DNA from: Cupriavidus basilensis
Lineage (GTDB): Bacteria > Pseudomonadota > Gammaproteobacteria > Burkholderiales > Burkholderiaceae
Assembly (NCBI RefSeq): GCF_000832305.1
Contig: NZ_CP010537.1
Span: forward strand, 2,542,001-2,606,000
Length of the DNA stretch: 64,000 nt
Direction: 5' to 3'
Shown here: piece after piece, positions 17,977 to 25,431 of the stretch
Numbering within the stretch: position 1 is the stretch's first letter
How the letters are laid out: every line of letters begins with the position of its first letter
Position numbers and translations under genes: made by a program
The notes under the pieces: model-generated
What the model was told of the DNA's origin: nothing
The model's database searches: none
Seen by the model: the letters and a program-made list of their open reading frames with translations, nothing else

Positions 17977-19128
17977 TCAGGCGAGCGCGCGCAGCTTGCG
18001 GCCCTGGGCGCGGAAGTGCGGGATCACGTGTTCGCCGATATTGCGGATGGTTTCAAGCTGGGCCCATTGCGGCACCGTGCCCATCTGGCAGATGAACAGG
18101 ATCTCGTCGGCGCCGGCATCGATCAGGCGCTGCACATAGCCGATGCAGTCCTCCACCGTGCCGTAGGCATGGTTGGGGTTGAGCATCATCATCGACGGAT
18201 CGCTGAAGTCCACCGTGACCTTCTCCGAGGCGAAGCTGGTCTTGATCACGGCCTTGCCCTGGGCGTCCTCCTCCGTGACGTTCTCCGCGTCCCATGCATC
18301 GGGATTGGGGCGCTCGCCGCCGGAGTACCAGTACGCCAGCGACTCCATGAAATAGCGCTGCCCCTTGATGCCGATCTTGCGCGCGGCCTTGCCGTCTTCC
18401 AGCACGATGGTCGGACACAGCGCGGCAAGATGCTGGTGAGGACGCAAGCCAACCTGGTCCCCCGCCTGGCGCGTCTCGTATGCCTTGCGATAGATGGCGT
18501 TCTTCTTCGCCACGTCTTCCGGGCCACCAAAGCCAAGCACCAGCGCGCCCATGCCGCGCGCGCCGGCGCGCTGCAGCGTGTCGGCGTTGGTGCATGCCAG
18601 GTACATCAGCGGATGCGGGTCCTGGCGCGGCTTGGGATGGATGGGGCGGCGCGGGATCTTGATGTACTCGCCGTCGTGCTCGATCTCGTCCTGGGTCAGG
18701 ATCTTCGGAATCAGGTACATCGACTCATCGATCATGGGGTGCAGGGTATTGAGGTCGTAGCCGAAGGTGCCCGCTTCCTGCTGCGTGCCGCCCTTGCCCA
18801 CGCCGAGGTGCACGCGCCCGCCGGAGAGGATGTCGAGAGTGGCCACGCGCTCGGCCACCTTGACCGGATGGTTCATCGCCGGCGGCAGGCAGACCACGCC
18901 GTGGCCGATGCCGATGCGGCGCGTGCGTCCGGCCACGAAGGCCAGGAACGTCTCCGGCGCGCTCATGTGTGCGTAGTTGGTCAGCGCCGTGTGCTCCACC
19001 GCCCAGACGACATCGAAACCCATGTCCTCGGCGAGCTCCACCTGCTCCATGATTTCGTCGAACACCTTGTGGTCGCCGGCGCGCGACGCGTCGACAGTCT
19101 GTGCTTCGTAGATCAGCGAAAATCGCAT
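17977..19128 (-). CDS. LLM-class (luciferase-like) flavin-dependent oxidoreductase
   Basis: This 383-residue bacterial-luciferase-fold protein starts MRFSLIYEAQTVDASRAG. It carries AEDMGFDVVWAVEHTALTNY, RIGIGHGVVCLPPAMNHPVK, the loop VAERVATLDILSGGRVHLGV with GKGGTQQEAGTFGYD, and ends VIPHFRAQGRKLRALA. These enzymes use FMNH2 to oxygenate or F420 to oxidise small molecules; an FMN partner such as HsaB is at hand. It is first in the leftward operon, about 115 bp before hsaA. I do not recognise a known steroid step for it. Oxygenation of a side chain or of a cluster-specific intermediate is possible. Confidence 0.82.
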   Translation of the reverse strand: MRFSLIYEAQTVDASRAGDHKVFDEIMEQVELAEDMGFDVVWAVEHTALTNYAHMSAPETFLAFVAGRTRRIGIGHGVVCLPPAMNHPVKVAERVATLDILSGGRVHLGVGKGGTQQEAGTFGYDLNTLHPMIDESMYLIPKILTQDEIEHDGEYIKIPRRPIHPKPRQDPHPLMYLACTNADTLQRAGARGMGALVLGFGGPEDVAKKNAIYRKAYETRQAGDQVGLRPHQHLAALCPTIVLEDGKAARKIGIKGQRYFMESLAYWYSGGERPNPDAWDAENVTEEDAQGKAVIKTSFASEKVTVDFSDPSMMMLNPNHAYGTVEDCIGYVQRLIDAGADEILFICQMGTVPQWAQLETIRNIGEHVIPHFRAQGRKLRALA

Positions 19129-19351
19129 TGCGGTCCCCTTCCTTTGCATTTGGTTTCCAGGCCATCGGCCGGCAGCACCGCCGCGTTGTCGTGGCGGGCG
19201 GCGCCATCGCCGGCACCGTTATTGCTGGCCTGCGTGAGCGCAGTGTGAGCGGCCGGGGAGAGCGCGGCATCGTCTGATTGGATTATGCGCAGCGGCACCA
19301 TATCCCTATCATGTGCAGGACCACCCACCACCTCCACACGGATACGCCCTC

Positions 19352-20287
19352 ATGAACATGCCTACGCTTCGCCGCACGCTGCTGCTGGCCGCCCTGCTGA
19401 CCGGCGCCGCCGCGCCCGCCCATGCGCTCGACATCCTGTTGTCCAACGACGACGGCTATCAATCGACCAATATCCGCGCCCTGTACGCCAGGCTGAAGCA
19501 GGATGGACACCACGTGGTGATGGCCGCGCCGAAGCGCAACTTCAGCGGCGCCTCGGCCTCGTTCGAGTACTTCAAGCCGGTCGACGTGCGCCGCGACGCG
19601 CAGGACCCGAACGTGCATATCGTCGACAGCACGCCGGCAGTGGCGGCCATGTATGGCCTGGACCGGGTGTTCCGGGACAAGGCGCCCGACCTCGTCATCT
19701 CCGGGCCGAACATCGGCTGGAACACGGGCTATCTCGTCAACCTGTCCGGCACCATCGGCGTGCTGGAAATAGCGCTGCGGCGCGGCGTGCCGGCCATAGC
19801 GGTGAGCGCCGACCACAGCGAGGACGCGCCGGCCAGGGTGGCGGGCATCGTGTCCGCGCTGGTGACGCAATTGCAGGCGAGCGGCAAGAGCCCGGGCGAG
19901 GCGCTGCTGCCGCCGGGCGTGGGGCTGAACGTGAACCTGCCGCGCACCAACGCCATCCGGGGCGTCATGCAAACGGTCAATGGCGACTACTCGCCCTACC
20001 ACATGGTCTTCGTCGACGATATGGCGCCGCACGCGCTGCCGGGCACGACGCTGCCGGCACGCCCGGGAGTGGTGCTGGGAGACGCCAGGACCCAGTACGA
20101 TGGCGGCGCCGCCCGCTCCGAGGGACGCGAGGTGGAGCGCGGCAATATCACCATCAGCGTGATCGGCGCCCGCCTCGACGCACCGCCCGCGCAGGGCGAG
20201 GCGGTCTACCAGCGGCTGAGCGGATTCGTGGCGGCCTGTGAAGACGCCAGCGGTGCCGTGTGCCGCCAGGCGGCGGCAGCCCGCTGA
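19352..20287 (+). CDS. surE: exported SurE-family 5'/3'-nucleotidase
   Basis: This 311-residue protein begins with a signal peptide (MNMPTLRRTLLLAALLTGAA, ending in AHA), followed directly by the SurE metal site LDILLSNDDGYQSTNIRAL. Further SurE landmarks are APKRNFSGASASFEYF, the segment DLVISGPNIGWNTG, and VNLSGTIGVLEIALRRGVPA. The Asp-Asp pair, the Ser of SGAS and the Asn of SGPN are all kept, so the enzyme should be active on nucleoside monophosphates. Housekeeping SurE is cytoplasmic. A secreted form with a C-terminal extension (FVAACEDASGAVC) is unusual and suggests periplasmic phosphate or nucleotide scavenging. The ATG at 19352 has only a weak ribosome site; a second ATG lies two codons on. 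It is divergent from the LLM gene. Confidence 0.82.
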   Translation: MNMPTLRRTLLLAALLTGAAAPAHALDILLSNDDGYQSTNIRALYARLKQDGHHVVMAAPKRNFSGASASFEYFKPVDVRRDAQDPNVHIVDSTPAVAAMYGLDRVFRDKAPDLVISGPNIGWNTGYLVNLSGTIGVLEIALRRGVPAIAVSADHSEDAPARVAGIVSALVTQLQASGKSPGEALLPPGVGLNVNLPRTNAIRGVMQTVNGDYSPYHMVFVDDMAPHALPGTTLPARPGVVLGDARTQYDGGAARSEGREVERGNITISVIGARLDAPPAQGEAVYQRLSGFVAACEDASGAVCRQAAAAR

Positions 20288-20301
20288 CAAGGAGCGCCAA
20301 C

Positions 20302-20661
20302 ATGCAATCGAACCTCTTGCTTTACCCGGTGGACGATATCGACGCCGCCCTGCCGTTCTTCGAGCAGGGCCTGGGCCTGGCGGTGAAGTTTCGCGATGGC
20401 GGGCGCTATTGTGCGCTGGATGCCGGCCCCATCACGATAGCGCTGGTGGCCGGCGAGGAGCGGCTTGTCTCCCAGCCCGCGCTGGCATTCCGGCTGGAAG
20501 CCGGCGAGGATATCGCCGCGGCGATCGCGCACCTGCTGGCACGCGGCGCGCGGATCGCGCAGCCGCTTGCCAGCGGCCCGCACGAACTGCGCGCGGTGCT
20601 GGCCACGCCGCAGGGATTCCCGCTGGTGGTCAGCGCCAAGCCCGCCAGGCCGGCGGGCTAG
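20302..20661 (+). CDS. small VOC/glyoxalase-family protein
   Basis: This 119-residue single-module vicinal-oxygen-chelate protein starts MQSNLLLYPVDDIDAALPFF and carries EQGLGLAVKFRDGGRYCALD and an end motif HELRAVLATPQGFPLVVS. This size is typical of bleomycin-resistance or glyoxalase-like proteins. The usual His/Glu metal ligands are not obvious, so activity is unknown. AAGGAG lies 9 nt before the ATG. It is 14 nt downstream of surE and probably co-transcribed. It converges with the LuxR gene that ends 6 nt away. Confidence 0.75.
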   Translation: MQSNLLLYPVDDIDAALPFFEQGLGLAVKFRDGGRYCALDAGPITIALVAGEERLVSQPALAFRLEAGEDIAAAIAHLLARGARIAQPLASGPHELRAVLATPQGFPLVVSAKPARPAG

Positions 20662-20666
20662 CGTGC

Positions 20667-21854
20667 TTAGCCGAGCGCCACCACGCTGCTGAGCAACATG
20701 CGCACCAGCGTGGCCTGCCGGGTCACGCCGGTCTTGGAGAAGATGGCGCGCAGGTGTGCACGCGCCGTGTTCTTGCTGATGCCCAGCTCCTCGGCCGCTT
20801 CTTCCAGCGCGAGGCCGTTGGCCAGTTGCAGTGCGAGCTGGGTTTCCGCCGGCGTGAAATCGAACAGCTTGCGCACCACCTCGTGCGAGGCCTGCGACTT
20901 GCGCTCCGGGTCGCGGATGAAAATCACGCACGAAGGCCGGCGCTTGTTGTCTTCCGACCACTCGCTCAGCGGAATCGTGCGGATCAGCACGCCCAGCTTC
21001 GCGTTGCCCGAAGGCCGCGTGATCGACATCGCCTCCATCACCGCCGGCGCGTTGCCGATATGGCCCATGATGGCCTGGCGCAGCAGGCGCTGGAACTGGC
21101 GGTTCTCCTGCGCGTACTCGACATCCAGCGAGCCCCTGGCAATGCGGATGCCGTCCTTGTCGGCAAGGATCTCGTCCGCGGCCGAATTGGTCCGCATGAT
21201 GGCGCCGGTCTCATCGAGTATGGCCATGCCGACCAGCATGCGGTCGATGGCGCTGGCGTACAGCGTGCGCTCCGACTCCACCACATCCATGCGCGAGTGC
21301 AGATCGACCGCGCGCCGCAGGTGCGGCAGCAGCATCGCGCAAATGGTCTTGTCCGCCTCGGAGAAGTCCGGCGCGTCGGCGTTGCGGCACACGCGAAAGC
21401 GGCATTCCACGCCGTCGTCGGTGCGGATATCCGCGCCCAGCAGATAGCGGATGCCGAGCGGCTTCAGGAACTGCTGATAGAGTTCGCTGTTGCACCACAC
21501 GCCCGTGCCAAGCTGGTCGTCGATCGTCACCACGCGGTCGGCGGGCAAGCCAACGAAGGGGTCGAGCGCGTAGTAGTAGTTGTTGTACATGGCCTCGCCG
21601 GGCAAGGTGGTGCCGCCCTCTTCGCTGGCATTCACCATCAGGCCCGGCCGGTCGCTGGCCGGCGAGCGCAGGATCAGCGTGACGTAGTTCGCACGCAGGT
21701 GGGTGCGGATGAGTTCCAGCGCCTTGCTCCAGGGCACCTGCTCCATGGGCCCCTGGTAGACCTTGCCAAGCAGCGTACTGAAATCCGCCAGCGAGAGCGA
21801 CACCGGCGCATCGCAATGCGCCGGTTCCTGGCTGTGGCTTGCCTCCATCAACAT
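20667..21854 (-). CDS. LuxR-family regulator, second TeiR-like paralogue
   Basis: This 395-residue protein has a C-terminal LuxR HTH: FDFTPAETQLALQLANGLAL, EEAAEELGISKNTARAHLRA and IFSKTGVTRQATLVR. The N-terminal sensor region matches the regulator at 5860-7059 segment by segment (YYALDPFVGLPADRVVTIDD; RYLLGADIRTDDGVECRFRV; GNAKLGVLIRTIPLSEWSED). Two such paralogues flank the 19128->9084 steroid operon and probably control different parts of it or sense different steroids. The start is ATG 21854 or 21848; AAGAGG precedes the first and is better spaced for the second. It is divergent from the SDR-hydrolase-RibBA operon. Confidence 0.8.
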   Translation of the reverse strand: MLMEASHSQEPAHCDAPVSLSLADFSTLLGKVYQGPMEQVPWSKALELIRTHLRANYVTLILRSPASDRPGLMVNASEEGGTTLPGEAMYNNYYYALDPFVGLPADRVVTIDDQLGTGVWCNSELYQQFLKPLGIRYLLGADIRTDDGVECRFRVCRNADAPDFSEADKTICAMLLPHLRRAVDLHSRMDVVESERTLYASAIDRMLVGMAILDETGAIMRTNSAADEILADKDGIRIARGSLDVEYAQENRQFQRLLRQAIMGHIGNAPAVMEAMSITRPSGNAKLGVLIRTIPLSEWSEDNKRRPSCVIFIRDPERKSQASHEVVRKLFDFTPAETQLALQLANGLALEEAAEELGISKNTARAHLRAIFSKTGVTRQATLVRMLLSSVVALG

Positions 21855-22294
21855 ACCTCTTTGTCTCCTGTTATTCACGCCTGGCTCTGCGGCCGGCGTT
21901 CGCCATGACAGGGGCACTGCGGCCCCCCGGCGGTTCCCGATTATATGGATCGCCACTGTGCCGGCGGCAGGATTGCGCGTCATGGTTTGCACTGATTTTG
22001 CGCTGATCCGCGCGCCCTGTGATGCCGCCGTCGCTTCATGCCGCACGGCGTTGCCGGCGCTTGTTTCCGCACCCGCGTCACCGCTTGCTGATAGGCCAGA
22101 CCTTACGCTCCTGCCGCGCGCTCACATACCGCAAACGGACTAGGCAACTCCCCTCTCAGGGCAATCCCTGAGGCTGGCGGAGCGACTGGCTCCTCACTCA
22201 AACAGACGATGCGTGGGCCGGGCCCGGCCGATAGAAATGGGAGGACGCAATCCTGCGCACCATCCATTTCAACCCCTTCGAGAGGAGCACCGCC
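21855..22294. promoter_or_regulatory. 440-bp divergent intergenic region with a short perfect hairpin
   Basis: This lies between the second TeiR-like gene and the rightward SDR operon. I see no conserved coding sequence. A perfect inverted repeat CTCAGGG-CAAT-CCCTGAG is at 22155-22172, about 120 bp before the SDR start. It could be an operator or an RNA hairpin. GAGAGGAG before the SDR ATG is the ribosome site. No confident sigma-70 promoter is assigned. Confidence 0.55.
22155..22172. promoter_or_regulatory. perfect 7-bp inverted repeat with 4-nt loop, candidate operator
   Basis: CTCAGGG and CCCTGAG are separated by CAAT, with no T-run after either strand, so it is not a typical terminator. 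Its place in a divergent promoter region suggests regulator binding. Function is not shown. Confidence 0.3.
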
Positions 22295-23104
22295 ATGGCG
22301 GCAAACGAGACCGGAAAGACTGCAGTGATCACAGGCGCCGGCGGCGGCATTGGCCGGGCCCTGGCCCACGCGCTCGCCGCGCAGGGTGTGGCGCTGGTGC
22401 TGGCGGACAAGGATGCCGACGCGCTGCGGCGCGTGCACGGCGAACTGGCGCACCACCCGCAAGCGATAGCCATGCTGCCAACCGATGTGGCGCAAGCTGC
22501 CCAGGTCGAGCAGCTCTGCGCGCGCAGCTTCGAACTGCTGGGCCGGGTCGACCTGCTCTTCAACAATGCCGGCGTGCTGGCGACCGGCGCCTGCTGGGAG
22601 CTGGATGCCGCCGTGTTCGAACGCGTACTGAATGTCAACCTGTGGAGCGTCATCCACAGCTTGCGCGTCTTCGTGCCTCGCATGGCGGCGCAAGGCAGCG
22701 GGCACATCGTCAACATCGCCTCCATGGCAGGCCTTGCCGTGGGCCCCTGGCTTGCGCCCTATACCGTGTCCAAGCAGGGCGTGGTGGCGCTGAGCGAAGG
22801 GCTGGCGATGGAGCTGCAGGCGGCGGGCTTGCCGCTCAAGGTGTCGGTGGCATGCCCAGGCCCGGTGGCCACCGGCATTGCGCTCGACCTGCCAGCCGGC
22901 GCGCAAAGCGGCGTCGGCGGCATGAACCAGGCGCTACGGGCGAGCATCGCGCAGGGCATGCCGGCGGCAACCATGGCCAGGCACATCCTCGACGGCGTGT
23001 GCGCAGGAGATTTCTGGATCCTGCCGCACGCTGAAGCGGCTGCCGCCGCGCAAGCGCGCGCGAACGGCATCGCCAGCGGCAAGGCGCCGGCCTTCGCCGT
23101 CTGA
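22295..23104 (+). CDS. short-chain dehydrogenase/reductase
   Basis: This 269-residue classical SDR has the cofactor site TGAGGGIGRALAHALAAQG, NNAGVLATGACWELD, the catalytic Ser in VNIASMAGLA, the Tyr/Lys pair in YTVSKQGVVAL and the segment VACPGPVATGIALDLPA. It oxidises or reduces an alcohol/ketone with NAD(P)H. Position in the steroid island suggests a hydroxysteroid or a degradation intermediate, but the sequence does not identify which. GAGAGGAG lies about 9 nt before the ATG. It is first in a rightward run with the hydrolase (64-bp gap) and the RibBA-like gene. Confidence 0.85.
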   Translation: MAANETGKTAVITGAGGGIGRALAHALAAQGVALVLADKDADALRRVHGELAHHPQAIAMLPTDVAQAAQVEQLCARSFELLGRVDLLFNNAGVLATGACWELDAAVFERVLNVNLWSVIHSLRVFVPRMAAQGSGHIVNIASMAGLAVGPWLAPYTVSKQGVVALSEGLAMELQAAGLPLKVSVACPGPVATGIALDLPAGAQSGVGGMNQALRASIAQGMPAATMARHILDGVCAGDFWILPHAEAAAAAQARANGIASGKAPAFAV

Positions 23105-23168
23105 AACGCGCCTGCCCGGCCCGCACCCCTGCCCCCCTGCCCCCTCCCGTCCGCATCAGGAAAAACCC

Positions 23169-24161
23169 ATGCAATTCGACCCGCAAGTCCGCGCCCTGCT
23201 CAACGCCATGGCGCAGTTTCCGCCACTCGACTTCACCACCATCACACCGCTGGCCTACCGCGCCGCGCTGGCCGCGCACCCCGCTTTCGCGCCAGGCGAT
23301 GCGGTCGCGCAAGAACGCGAGCTGAGCGTGGCCGGAGCCGCCGGCCCCTTGCCCGCGCGCCTCTACCGGCCGCACGGCGACGGCCCCTGGCCGCTCACGG
23401 TGTTCTTCCACGGCGGCGGCTTCGTCACCTGCGGGATCGAAACGCATCACAATATCTGCCGTTCGCTGGCGAACCGCGCTGGCACCCTGGTGCTGTCGGT
23501 CGGCTACCGGCTAGCGCCGGAGGCACGCTTTCCGGCGGCTGCCGACGATGCCTGCGCGGCGCTGCGCTGGAGCGCGGTGCACGCCGCCGACCTGGGCGCG
23601 CTGCCCGACAAGCTGGCTGTCGCCGGCGACAGCGCGGGCGGCAACCTGGCCGCGGTTGCGTGCCAACAATTGCGTGACAGCGTGGCGGTGCGCCACCAGT
23701 TGCTGCTGTATCCCTACCTGGACTGCGCGGACGAATCCGGCAGTTGGCGCACCTTCGCGCAAGGCTGCTTCCTGACCGAGGACATGTTGCGCTGGTATGC
23801 CCGCCACTATCTCCCCGAGCCACCCGACCCGCGCCATGGCGCCGATGTGCGCGCCAGCCCGCTGCGCCAGCGCGAGCTGGCGGGCGTGGCGCCGGCCACC
23901 ATCATCACGGCCGAATTCGACCCCCTGCGCGATCAGGGCGAAGCCTACGGCGCCGCCTTGCAGCGCGCCGGCGTGGACAGCGTTGTCCGTCGCTGGCCAG
24001 GGCAGATTCATGGCTTCATGAGCATGCAGGGCCTGCTGGGAGCGGCCGATGCGGCGCTCGACCTGGCGGCAGGCGCCTTGCGCGCAGCCTTTGCCGACGT
24101 TGCCGATATTGCCGATATTGCCGATGTTGCCGATGTTACCGATACGGGGAAGCCAGCATGA
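23169..24161 (+). CDS. alpha/beta hydrolase, hormone-sensitive-lipase family esterase
   Basis: This 330-residue esterase has the HSL oxyanion motif TVFFHGGGFVTCG, the nucleophile elbow VAGDSAGGNLAAVA, the Asp region TAEFDPLRDQGEAY and the catalytic His in GQIHGFMSMQG. It should hydrolyse a short-chain carboxylic ester, possibly a steroid ester such as an acetate. That substrate is a guess from context. The C-terminus is extended by a run of DVADIADIADVADV residues encoded by a 9-bp tandem repeat, which is likely to be slippage-prone and dispensable. Its stop overlaps the start of the RibBA-like gene (ATGA). Confidence 0.85.
   Translation: MQFDPQVRALLNAMAQFPPLDFTTITPLAYRAALAAHPAFAPGDAVAQERELSVAGAAGPLPARLYRPHGDGPWPLTVFFHGGGFVTCGIETHHNICRSLANRAGTLVLSVGYRLAPEARFPAAADDACAALRWSAVHAADLGALPDKLAVAGDSAGGNLAAVACQQLRDSVAVRHQLLLYPYLDCADESGSWRTFAQGCFLTEDMLRWYARHYLPEPPDPRHGADVRASPLRQRELAGVAPATIITAEFDPLRDQGEAYGAALQRAGVDSVVRRWPGQIHGFMSMQGLLGAADAALDLAAGALRAAFADVADIADIADVADVTDTGKPA
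24093..24146 (+). repeat. 9-bp tandem repeat (five units plus a degenerate sixth) in the esterase 3' end
   Basis: The units read GCCGACGTT, GCCGATATT twice, GCCGATGTT twice, then ACCGATACG. They encode Ala-Asp-(Val/Ile) triplets. Because the unit is a multiple of three, copy-number changes keep the frame. The repeat adds an acidic, low-complexity tail to the hydrolase. Confidence 0.8.
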
Positions 24162-25282
24162 GCCCCGCACCCATCGGCGACGTGCTGCGCGCCATCGCCA
24201 CCGGCCAGCGCGTTGTCGTGATTGAGGAAGACACGGATGATGCCAGCGGCTGCGTGCTGGCCGCCGCCGACCAGGTGAGCGAGGCGGACGTGAATTTCAT
24301 GGCAGCGCACGCACGCGGCCTGGTCTGCCTGGCCATCACGGAATCCCGCCGGCGGCAGCTCGGCCTGCCGATGATGGCCAGCGGGCGCCGCCATGGCCGC
24401 AGGCAGGAGCCATTCACCGTGTCGATCGAGGCGGTGCAAGGCGTCTCCACCGGCATCTGCGCGGCGGACCGCGCGCTCACCATGCGCGTGGCCGCCGCCG
24501 CCAACGCCGGGCCCGGCCACCTGGTCCAGCCGGGCCACGTCTTCCCCGTGGTGGCGCAACCGGATGGCGTGCTGCGCAGCGCGGGCTTTGCCGAGGCCTG
24601 CTCCGACTTGCCCAGGCTCGCCGGGCGCGAAGCCGCGGGCGCCTATGCGGTGCTGCTGGACGATGCCGGCGAGGTGCTGCGCGGCGCCGCCTTGCTCGCC
24701 TTCGCCCGCGAGCACGGACTGCTGGTCTGCGCGATCAGCGACCTGATCCATCATCGCCTGCTGGTGGAGGGCGCGCTGCGCCGCAGCCAGAGCAGCCGGC
24801 TGGCCACGCCCTACGGTGAGTTCGTCGTGCATGCGTACCACGATGCGCCGATCGACGCCGTGCACCTGGCGCTGGTACTGGGGCAGCCGGACCCTGCCGA
24901 GCCCGTGCTGACGCGCGTGCAAACCGTGGAAACCTTGCGCGACCTGTTTGCGTTCGAATCCGCGCATGCGGCGCCCGGCACGCCGGGCTGGAACCTGGCG
25001 CGGTCCCTCGCGCGCATCGGCGAGGAAGGCCGCGGCATCCTGGTGCTGCTGGCCGAACGCGAAGCCCCGCATCACTTGCTCGAGCAGCTCGCCCTGCTGG
25101 ACCAGTCCGGGCCAACCTGGCAGACCGCGCGGCCCGCTTTCGCGCAACGCGCGCTGGGCGTAGGCGCACAGATCCTGCGCGACCTCGGCGCGCGCAAACT
25201 GCGCATGCTGGGCGTGCCGGTGCCCTACCGCAACATCGCGGGCTTCGAGCTGGAGGTGACCGGGTTCGTGCCGCCGGGCTGA
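24158..25282 (+). CDS. RibB/RibA-like fusion protein with degenerate catalytic sites
   Basis: This 374-residue protein has an N-terminal domain clearly related to DHBP synthase (ITESRRRQLGLPMM, EAVQGVSTGICAADRALTMR, QPGHVFPVVAQPDGVL) and a C-terminal region related to GTP cyclohydrolase II. The RibB acid loop DEDRENEGD reads EEDTDDASG here, and the metal His of GGHTEA reads AGFAEA (His to Phe). The zinc-binding Cys cluster of RibA is absent. Neither reaction is therefore expected. Its ATG overlaps the esterase stop. The cluster is rich in flavin enzymes, so a regulatory, scaffold or new catalytic role is conceivable. It could also be a decaying paralogue, but the frame is intact. Confidence 0.75.
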   Translation: MSPAPIGDVLRAIATGQRVVVIEEDTDDASGCVLAAADQVSEADVNFMAAHARGLVCLAITESRRRQLGLPMMASGRRHGRRQEPFTVSIEAVQGVSTGICAADRALTMRVAAAANAGPGHLVQPGHVFPVVAQPDGVLRSAGFAEACSDLPRLAGREAAGAYAVLLDDAGEVLRGAALLAFAREHGLLVCAISDLIHHRLLVEGALRRSQSSRLATPYGEFVVHAYHDAPIDAVHLALVLGQPDPAEPVLTRVQTVETLRDLFAFESAHAAPGTPGWNLARSLARIGEEGRGILVLLAEREAPHHLLEQLALLDQSGPTWQTARPAFAQRALGVGAQILRDLGARKLRMLGVPVPYRNIAGFELEVTGFVPPG

Positions 25283-25431
25283 ATCAGCGCGGGCAGTCTG
25301 CCGCCAAGGATGACCTGGCGGATGCTGCGAGACACCCATGCTTGCCTGGCTTCGCCCGCATGCCTTGGCAGCACAGCCAGGTCCAGCACACCAACACCGA
25401 ACACGACGGCAGCCCCCGCGCACAACCCCGC

